Shown: positions 7,901 through 12,314 of the stretch, piece by piece | Position numbering within the stretch: position 1 is the stretch's first letter | How the letters are laid out: each line of letters begins with the position of its first letter | NCBI GenBank assembly: GCA_900556785.1 | Contig: USQK01000053.1 | Coordinates: forward strand, 1-12,314 | Length of the DNA: 12,314 nucleotides | Source: an uncultured Veillonella sp. | Lineage (GTDB): Bacteria; Bacillota; Negativicutes; Veillonellales; Veillonellaceae | Reading direction: 5' to 3' | Notes under the pieces: generated by a model | Seen by the model: only the letters and a program-made list of their open reading frames with translations | Told to the model about the DNA's origin: nothing | Databases searched by the model: none | Program-made: the position numbers and the translations under genes

Positions 7901-8165
7901 GAATGTTGTTGATGCTGCTATCGAAGCTGCAAAAATTCGTTTGCGTCCAATTTTGATGACATCCTTTGCATTTATCCTTGGTGTATTACCATTGGCAGTA
8001 TCTAGTGGTGCTGGTTCTGGTGCACGTACTTCTATGGGTATTACTGTAGTAGCAGGGATGACAACAGCTACATTGTTTGGTATCTTTATCATCCCAATGT
8101 TGTTTATCATCATTGAAACAATTGGACCTGGTTTGTTAACAAACCGCAAAAAGAATCACGACTAA
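4983..8165 (+). CDS. RND multidrug efflux pump, HAE1 family (AcrB/MexB type)
   Basis: This is a proton-driven inner-membrane exporter that works as a trimer with the adaptor encoded just upstream. At 1060 residues it is full length. The N-terminus FFINRPIFAIVIAIV is the family's first helix, and two large periplasmic domains follow helices 1 and 7. The proton-relay residues are all present: D406 and D407 in GLVVDDAIVVVE (helix 4), K955 in GLAAKNAILIIEYAK (helix 10), and R986 and T993 in RLRPILMTSFAF (helix 11). These align with E. coli AcrB D407, D408, K940, R971 and T978. The loop GFDLLGGGQKSSAG (residues about 621-634) is typical of HAE1 pumps rather than metal (HME) pumps. The start is GTG 4983, 7 bases after AAAAGGAGG (4967-4975); no in-frame ATG gives the conserved N-terminus. 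Substrates are unknown. An outer-membrane factor gene is not adjacent and must be supplied from elsewhere. Confidence 0.97.
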   Translation: MSKFFINRPIFAIVIAIVITLVGLISMMNLPVARYPQISPPTVQVNTAYTGATAQVVNDTVASVIETQIVGVQDMDYMTSNSSSNGSYSLTVQFNQGTDADMDAVNTQNRVQAALAQLPSEVQAVGVTTTKSSGDMALIFSLSSPNGTYDATFLKNYGTNYMMDTIKSIKGVGSVQEFGADYSMRIWLDPAKMQKLGVTISEVTAAIKGQNLQAAAGTVGKNPTNGEQAFQYPIKIDGRLVTPEQFGNIAIKSTNGKVLHLKDVSRIQIGAEGYDFIAKSAHKEVAGFAISLQNDANALETIANVKKVLDEQSKSFPPDMQYNVVVDNTKFVSASINEVEHTFVEALLLVLVVVYVFLQSWRSTIIPMIAVPVSLLGTFGAFVLLDFSINTLTLFAMVLAIGLVVDDAIVVVEAVEYELKYNGLSPKEAAIKAMENVQGPVIGIAFVLTAVFVPVAFMGGMTGILYKQFALTIAVSVVISAIIALVLTPALCATMLKPHIAKEREDWLHRQLNKFNAALERFSNWYGLQLARLSHRLSLTVIALLVFAGGTALVFHFLPTSFVPAEDSGYYMIAINEPPGATSERTMATLEKIASFLEEKNDPEKPKDEQLFQEVFTVAGFDLLGGGQKSSAGVIFATMSDWKYRTTAATSINAMVGQTFGFAAQGVPEATVIAMNPPSIPGLGTTGGFSMYIINKAGDSPQVMADRTNEFIAEARKSPAIQSIYTTFDTSTPTLQFDVNREKAAQDGVALADIFTTLQGFYGSIQVNDFTTYGKNYKVVVQAEDAYRQNADQLNMLAVRNSNGQMVPVSNYITKEQTGTPSSITRFDNAMAVQIGGSQARGYSSGDAINALKEAAAKTLPAGYTYDWAGQSREELKAGSQTMLILGLGLVFVFLILAALYESWKVPFAVLFSVPSGMIGASLVPFLLNFTGRYFLANDIYMQIGLLTLVGLAAKNAILIIEYAKIRVDERGMNVVDAAIEAAKIRLRPILMTSFAFILGVLPLAVSSGAGSGARTSMGITVVAGMTTATLFGIFIIPMLFIIIETIGPGLLTNRKKNHD

Positions 8166-8196
8166 TCATTTATATTAGATAATTTTATAGAATGTT

Positions 8197-8233
8197 AAAA
8201 ACACGTCACTACTTAGTAGTGGCGTGTTTTTTT
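8197..8233 (+). terminator. Strong intrinsic terminator of the efflux operon
   Basis: AAAACACGTCACTAC (8198-8212) pairs with GTAGTGGCGTGTTTT (8216-8230), 15 bp with one G-U and a 3-base TTA loop, and ends in a T tract to 8233. A8197 with T8231 can extend the stem. It lies 31 bases after the acrB-type stop codon. Confidence 0.93.
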
Positions 8234-8243
8234 GTATGATTTA

Positions 8244-8252
8244 TGATATAAT
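8244..8252 (+). promoter_or_regulatory. Candidate extended -10 promoter element for ppaC
   Basis: TGATATAAT combines a TG extension with a perfect TATAAT (8247-8252). No good -35 box lies 17 bases upstream, where the efflux terminator stem sits, but extended -10 promoters can do without one. It would give a leader of roughly 60 nt. Confidence 0.45.
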
Positions 8253-8271
8253 GATATAGTTAAAAATCGGA

Positions 8272-8300
8272 TTGACGTAAGTCGATATTAAGTATGAAAT
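8272..8300 (+). promoter_or_regulatory. Second candidate promoter for ppaC
   Basis: TTGACG (8272-8277), a 17-base spacer and TGAAAT (8295-8300) match SigA boxes at 5 of 6 and 4 of 6 positions. It would place the start about 14 bases before the ATG, just ahead of the GAGGT ribosome site (8311-8315). This is weaker than the upstream element; the two are alternatives or act together. Confidence 0.3.
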
Positions 8301-8320
8301 TAATATAAAAGAGGTATATT

Positions 8321-9262
8321 ATGAGTGATGTAAAAACATATGTAGCAGGTCATAAAAGCCCTGATACAGATTCTATTTGTTCTGCTATTTCCTTTGCTAA
8401 TTTCTTAACACAAATGGGTACACCAGCTACTCCAGTATGTGCAGGTGAAGCAAATAAAGAAACAACATATGTATTGAATCATTTTGGTTTTGAACACCCT
8501 CAAATCGTTAAGAATTGGGAAGAATTCGCTCCAGAAGGCGGCAACTTGTACTTAACTGACCACAACGAATCTAAACAAATCATTGATGGTTACAAATCTA
8601 TGAATATGTGCGGCGTTGTGGATCATCACCGCATTGGTGATTTCGAAACTGATGGTCCTGTATTTATGCGTTTAGAACCAGTAGGTTGCTCCAATACAAT
8701 CATTACTAAATTGTACATGGAAAACAATCAAGAAATTCCTAAAGCTATTGCAGGCTTGATGTTGTCCGCTATCATTTCTGATACTGTTTTATTCCGTTCT
8801 CCAACATGTACTGAAACAGATAAAGAAATGGCTCATAAATTGGCAGAAATCGCTGGTGTAGATATCGAGTCCTATGGCCTTGATATGTTAAAAGCTGGTG
8901 CAGATATTTCTGATTTGACTAATGACGACATCGTTCGTACAGACATGAAAGAATTCTCCGAAGCAGGTAAAACAATTTCTATCGGTCAAATTTCTGTTAT
9001 GGATACAACAGATGTATTGGCTAAACAAGGTGAATTAGTACAAGCGTTAGAAGCTCTTCGCAGCGCTAATAACTATGATGCATCTTACATCATGATTACA
9101 AATATTCTTGATGAAAGTACTACATTGTTATTCAGTGGTGATGTGGAAGCAGTAGTAACAAAAGCATTTGAAAAAGAAGTTAAAGACAATGGCGTATTCT
9201 TGCCAAATACTATGTCTCGTAAAAAACAAATTGTACCACCAATTCTTGGTGCTATGAAATAG
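8321..9262 (+). CDS. ppaC: Manganese-dependent inorganic pyrophosphatase, family II (DHH)
   Basis: It hydrolyses PPi to two phosphates in the cytoplasm (EC 3.6.1.1), pulling biosynthetic reactions such as nucleic acid synthesis and acyl- or aminoacyl-adenylate formation. At 313 residues it is the short form without the regulatory CBS/DRTGG insert. The N-terminal DHH domain shows HKSPDTDSICSA (11-22) with metal ligands H11, D15 and D17. Further ligands follow in TDHN (D80), DHHR (101-104) and SDT (D154). The C-terminal DHHA2 domain carries the substrate-binding SRKKQ motif (299-303). The match to my memory of Bacillus subtilis PpaC runs through the whole length. ATG 8321 follows GAGGT (8311-8315). 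The gene is bounded by terminators on both sides and so is probably monocistronic. The ligand set is intact and nothing odd is seen. Confidence 0.97.
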   Translation: MSDVKTYVAGHKSPDTDSICSAISFANFLTQMGTPATPVCAGEANKETTYVLNHFGFEHPQIVKNWEEFAPEGGNLYLTDHNESKQIIDGYKSMNMCGVVDHHRIGDFETDGPVFMRLEPVGCSNTIITKLYMENNQEIPKAIAGLMLSAIISDTVLFRSPTCTETDKEMAHKLAEIAGVDIESYGLDMLKAGADISDLTNDDIVRTDMKEFSEAGKTISIGQISVMDTTDVLAKQGELVQALEALRSANNYDASYIMITNILDESTTLLFSGDVEAVVTKAFEKEVKDNGVFLPNTMSRKKQIVPPILGAMK

Positions 9263-9283
9263 TATAGTAGTATACAAAGGGAA

Positions 9284-9316
9284 AAGAACGTTGCTTGCAA
9301 CGTTCTTCTTCTCTAT
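9284..9316 (+). terminator. Probable intrinsic terminator of ppaC
   Basis: AAGAACGTTG (9284-9293) and CAACGTTCTT (9298-9307) form a perfect 10-bp stem around CTTG. The tail is pyrimidine-rich (CTTCTCTATT) rather than a pure T run, so termination may be partial. It lies 21 bases after the ppaC stop and about 50 bases before pcrA. Confidence 0.7.
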
Positions 9317-9366
9317 TTATATGATTATGAAACTATAGTATATGTAAGGGCGATAGGGGTGTTCCG

Positions 9367-11556
9367 ATGAATTCATTACTAACAGGTTTAAATAAAGAGC
9401 AGCAACAAGCCGTTCAACATACGGAAGGCCCTTTATTGATTTTAGCTGGTGCTGGATCTGGTAAAACAAAGGTGTTAACCGTTCGCATTGCACATTTATT
9501 GGCTCAAGGTGTTAATCCATATGAAATCTTGGCGATTACATTTACCAACAAAGCGGCTAAAGAGATGAAAAGCCGTGTAGAAGGTCTTGTTGGGGATGTA
9601 GCTAATCGCATTTGGCTTAGCACATTTCATAGCTTCTGTGCGAAATTCTTGCGTTTTGAATTAGATAACTTCTTAGGTTATAACAGTAACTTTACAATCT
9701 ACGATACATCTGACTCTCAAGCTGTTATTAAGGCTGCTTTAAAAGCATTAAACCTCGACGATAAATACTATCCTGTAGGTGCTATGATTGGTGCCATATC
9801 TGATGCAAAAAATAAATTGTTATTTGCCTCAGATTTTAGAAAGCAAGCAAGAGACTTTTACCAACAAAAGGTTGCTGATGTATATGAGTATTATGAACGG
9901 GAATTGCGTAAGAATAATGCTCTAGATTTTGATGATCTATTATTAGTAGCCGTAAAATTATTACAGTCTAATGAGGCTGTGTTAGATAAATATAGCAAGC
10001 GTTTTCGTTATGTTATGATCGACGAGTATCAAGATACGAACCATGCTCAATATTTATTGGCTAAATTATTAGCCGCTCATTGGAAAAATATTGCCGTTGT
10101 AGGTGATGCTGATCAAAGTATTTACGCATGGCGTGGCGCAGACATTCAAAATATCTTGGACTTTGAAAAGGATTATCCGAACTGTACATCCATCAAGTTG
10201 GAACAAAACTATCGTTCTACAAAGATTATTCTTGATGCAGCCAATGCGGTAATTGAAAATAATGAAGGTCGTCCTAAGAAAAATTTATGGACAGATAAGA
10301 CAGAAGGGGCTAAAATTCAGCATTTTACGGCTCAGTCTGAACATGAAGAAGCTGCTTTCATCGGCGATACTATCGCTAAAAAGCACGATATTCATGGTGT
10401 GCCTTATGGTGATATGGCTATTTTGTACCGTACAAATGCTCAATCTCGTGTACTTGAAGAAGCGCTGATTAAACGGGCTCTGCCATATACGATGGTAGGG
10501 GGCACGAAGTTCTATGATCGTAAAGAAATTAAGGACGTTTTAGCTTACTTACGTGTGTTATATAATCCATTCGATGATTTGAGCTTATTGCGTATCATCA
10601 ATGTACCTAAGCGTAGTATTGGTGCTACTACAGTGGCAAAACTACAAGATTATGCTCGTGCAAATGGCACGTCCTTGTTTATGACATTAACACAGCTGCA
10701 TCTAGTAGATACGATTAAGGGTAAGACAAAGGAAAAGTTAGAGGAATTTGGTATCCTTATCTTTACTCTCGTAGCTGAAATGGAAGATAAAACTGTACTT
10801 GATATCTTAGAATCTATTCTTGATAGAACCGGATACTTGGCACAATTAGAAGAGAGTACAGATCCACAAGATCAGGCTCGCGCTGAGAATATCGGTGAAC
10901 TTTTATCTGTAGCTAAAGACTTCCAAGATACAAATCCAAATGGTACAGTGGAAGACTTCTTGGAACAAGTAGCACTCGTAAATGATGTTGATTCTTTCGA
11001 GCAAGAAGAGTCTAAAGTTACATTGATGACATTACATGCTGCGAAAGGTTTGGAATTCCCTATTGTATTCTTAGGAGGCTTGGAGGAAGGTTTATTCCCT
11101 CATAGTCGCACCTTGATGAATCCTGAGGAAATTGAAGAGGAACGCCGCCTTGCTTATGTAGGTATTACTCGTGCTGAAAAGGAATTATATATTTCTAATG
11201 CCACTACGCGTACCGTATTTGGACGGACTAGCAGCTATTTACCATCTCGTTTTATCGATGAAATTCCAGAAGAGTTAGTAGATGGTTTGCGTGCTAAGCG
11301 TAAAGTACCTGATGATATTAAGCGTCATGTGCCGCAACATATGAGTGTCACAAGCCGACCAGTTACAAAGCCAATCGTTCGCAATGAAGTAATTGCCGAT
11401 TGGAAGGTTGGTGATACGGCTATTCATAGCAAGTGGGGCAATGGTAAGGTTATCAACGTTGCCGGTGAAGGGGCTGGTATGAAGCTAACTATTGAATTCC
11501 CCACACAAGGTGTACGTGTGGTCATGGCTAAATTTGCACCGGTTAAAAAGGGATAA
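9367..11556 (+). CDS. pcrA: ATP-dependent DNA helicase PcrA (UvrD/Rep family, SF1A)
   Basis: PcrA is a 3'-5' DNA helicase and translocase used in repair, rolling-circle replication and clearing of RNA polymerase or recombinase from DNA. All SF1 motifs are present. They are the Q motif region (LNKEQQQAV, 8-16), Walker A AGAGSGKT (27-34), motif Ia TFTNKAAKEM, Walker B DEYQDTN (219-225), motif III GDADQSIYAWRGAD, motif IV QNYRST, motif V TLMTLHAAKGLEF and motif VI EEERRLAYVGITRA ending at A603 with the arginine finger R602. The last 50 residues (from D678, DWKVGDTAIHSKWGNGKV) form the Tudor-like domain known to bind RNA polymerase in PcrA/UvrD. The length of 729 residues is close to the 739 I recall for B. 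subtilis PcrA. ATG 9367 follows AGGGGTG (9355-9361). No clear promoter box is seen after the ppaC terminator, so the promoter may be weak. ligA follows 81 bases downstream, the usual Firmicute order; the pcrB gene found upstream in Bacillus is absent here. Confidence 0.97.
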   Translation: MNSLLTGLNKEQQQAVQHTEGPLLILAGAGSGKTKVLTVRIAHLLAQGVNPYEILAITFTNKAAKEMKSRVEGLVGDVANRIWLSTFHSFCAKFLRFELDNFLGYNSNFTIYDTSDSQAVIKAALKALNLDDKYYPVGAMIGAISDAKNKLLFASDFRKQARDFYQQKVADVYEYYERELRKNNALDFDDLLLVAVKLLQSNEAVLDKYSKRFRYVMIDEYQDTNHAQYLLAKLLAAHWKNIAVVGDADQSIYAWRGADIQNILDFEKDYPNCTSIKLEQNYRSTKIILDAANAVIENNEGRPKKNLWTDKTEGAKIQHFTAQSEHEEAAFIGDTIAKKHDIHGVPYGDMAILYRTNAQSRVLEEALIKRALPYTMVGGTKFYDRKEIKDVLAYLRVLYNPFDDLSLLRIINVPKRSIGATTVAKLQDYARANGTSLFMTLTQLHLVDTIKGKTKEKLEEFGILIFTLVAEMEDKTVLDILESILDRTGYLAQLEESTDPQDQARAENIGELLSVAKDFQDTNPNGTVEDFLEQVALVNDVDSFEQEESKVTLMTLHAAKGLEFPIVFLGGLEEGLFPHSRTLMNPEEIEEERRLAYVGITRAEKELYISNATTRTVFGRTSSYLPSRFIDEIPEELVDGLRAKRKVPDDIKRHVPQHMSVTSRPVTKPIVRNEVIADWKVGDTAIHSKWGNGKVINVAGEGAGMKLTIEFPTQGVRVVMAKFAPVKKG

Positions 11557-11637
11557 AACTTATGTATAGCAGTTAACCTCTTTACCTTGCTTGTATGGAA
11601 CGTATAGAGTGTCACTGCACAGTAAAAGGGATGTAAT

Positions 11638-12314
11638 ATGAATCCGAAAGATAGAATTAAAGAGTTACAACAAGAGCTGACTTATGCACAGTATTTATAC
11701 TATGTAAAAGATGCTCCTACGATGAGTGACTTTGAATACGATAAAAAATATCGAGAGCTCGTTGATTTAGAAACAGCTCATCCTGAATATATTGTGCCAT
11801 CATCTCCAACACAACGGGTAGGCATGAAGGTGGAAGGCTCCTTTGAAAAGGTCGTTCATGGTCGCCCTATGTTGAGCTTATCTAATGTATTCAGTGCTGA
11901 TGAAGTACGTGCATTTGCTAGTCGCGTAGAGAAGGAATTAGGTCATAATCCTTCTGCTTATGTGGTAGAACTTAAAATCGATGGTTTAGCTGTTAATCTG
12001 CACTATGAGAACGGCATGTTTGTACGTGCCGTAACACGTGGTGATGGTCGCGTTGGTGAAGACGTAACTGCTAATGTGCGTACTATTAAATCCATTCCTT
12101 TATATTTAGAGAATGCGCCAGAATTTATCGAGGTTCGCGGTGAAGCGTATATGCCTCATAGTGAATTTAAACGTATAAATGAAGAACGTGATGAAGAGGG
12201 CTTGCCTACCTTTGTAAATCCTCGTAATGCAGCAGCTGGTTCCTTGCGTCAACAAGATCCTGCCATTACGGCTAATCGTAATTTAGCATTCTTTGCCTAT
12301 GCAACATTTAGGGT
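11638..12314 (+). CDS. ligA: NAD-dependent DNA ligase LigA, 5' part (runs off the window)
   Basis: LigA seals nicks in duplex DNA using NAD+ as the adenylate donor (EC 6.5.1.2), joining Okazaki fragments and repair patches. The window holds the first 225 of the roughly 670 residues usual for the family. Domain Ia is seen first (residues 1-70), with the YYVKDAPTMSDFEYD segment carrying the NMN-binding residues near D31, Y34 and D35. The nucleotidyltransferase domain follows, with PMLSLSNVF (77-85), the catalytic ELKIDG motif where K113 becomes adenylated, and TRGDGRVGEDVT (133-144). EVRGEAYM and then NPRNAAAGSLRQ also belong to this domain. The OB, zinc-finger, HhH and BRCT domains lie beyond the right edge. 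ATG 11638 follows AAAAGGG (11624-11630). The 81-base gap from pcrA (11557-11637) shows no terminator, so the two are probably co-transcribed. Confidence 0.96.
   Translation, partial: MNPKDRIKELQQELTYAQYLYYVKDAPTMSDFEYDKKYRELVDLETAHPEYIVPSSPTQRVGMKVEGSFEKVVHGRPMLSLSNVFSADEVRAFASRVEKELGHNPSAYVVELKIDGLAVNLHYENGMFVRAVTRGDGRVGEDVTANVRTIKSIPLYLENAPEFIEVRGEAYMPHSEFKRINEERDEEGLPTFVNPRNAAAGSLRQQDPAITANRNLAFFAYATFR

Noticed and set aside
4773..8149. Several minus-strand open frames opposite the adaptor and pump genes
   Set aside because: Their composition (runs of Thr, Asn, Ser, Ile) is that of antisense shadows of well-conserved coding sequence, and none has a start signal or family motif.
9263..9278. 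Short inverted repeat GTATA-GTAG-TATAC after ppaC
   Set aside because: A five-base AT-rich stem is expected by chance. The functional-looking hairpin is the 10-bp one just downstream.
10253..10468. 71-codon + strand frame inside pcrA
   Set aside because: It is out of frame within an intact helicase whose motifs run through this region; there is no independent signal.
11557..11637. Promoter or terminator between pcrA and ligA
   Set aside because: No stem with a T tract and no paired -35/-10 boxes are visible. The gap appears to be a plain spacer with the ligA ribosome site.

Overview
The window looks like chromosomal DNA from a diderm Firmicute of the Negativicutes, most likely Veillonella or a close relative. 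This is inferred from two things. The low-GC Firmicute gene set (bioW-type biotin synthesis, family II Mn-dependent pyrophosphatase, pcrA-ligA pair) sits beside an outer-membrane-type RND efflux pump with a lipoprotein adaptor. The base composition is also moderately AT-rich. No database search was run, so the genus is a judgement. Every recognised gene lies on the + strand.

Region 1 (1-2266) is a tightly packed operon: the 3' part of a hydrophobic membrane protein, then bioW (pimelate to pimeloyl-CoA) and bioF (pimeloyl-CoA plus L-alanine to 8-amino-7-oxononanoate). The genes overlap or abut by one base. The pair makes the first committed intermediates of biotin from free pimelate. bioA, bioD and bioB are not in the window. 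The membrane protein is a natural candidate for a precursor or vitamin transporter, but its family is not certain.

Region 2 (2267-2977) holds ssrA, a one-piece tmRNA. It has a perfect-consensus sigma-70-type promoter, a 7-bp tRNA-like acceptor stem, an encoded CCA and a readable tag, AEENFALAA. A clear intrinsic terminator lies about 100 nt downstream.

Region 3 (2978-3840) has a single AT-rich gene for a peptidase E-like (S51) serine hydrolase, then a 245-bp gap with the promoter of the next operon. Its low GC and its position just 3' of ssrA hint at horizontal acquisition.

Region 4 (3841-8233) is a two-gene efflux operon, a lipoprotein periplasmic adaptor (AcrA/MexA type) and an HAE1-family RND pump (AcrB/MexB type), closed by a strong terminator. 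No outer-membrane channel or regulator gene is adjacent.

Region 5 (8234-9316) is a monocistronic family II inorganic pyrophosphatase (ppaC) with its own terminator. Region 6 (9317-12314) is pcrA (SF1A helicase with a C-terminal RNAP-binding Tudor-like domain) followed by the 5' part of ligA (NAD-dependent DNA ligase), the usual Firmicute replication and repair pair. ligA runs off the window.

Most of the window is conserved housekeeping sequence. I found no convincing undescribed system. The best leads are the membrane protein translationally coupled to bioW and the compositionally odd peptidase next to ssrA.
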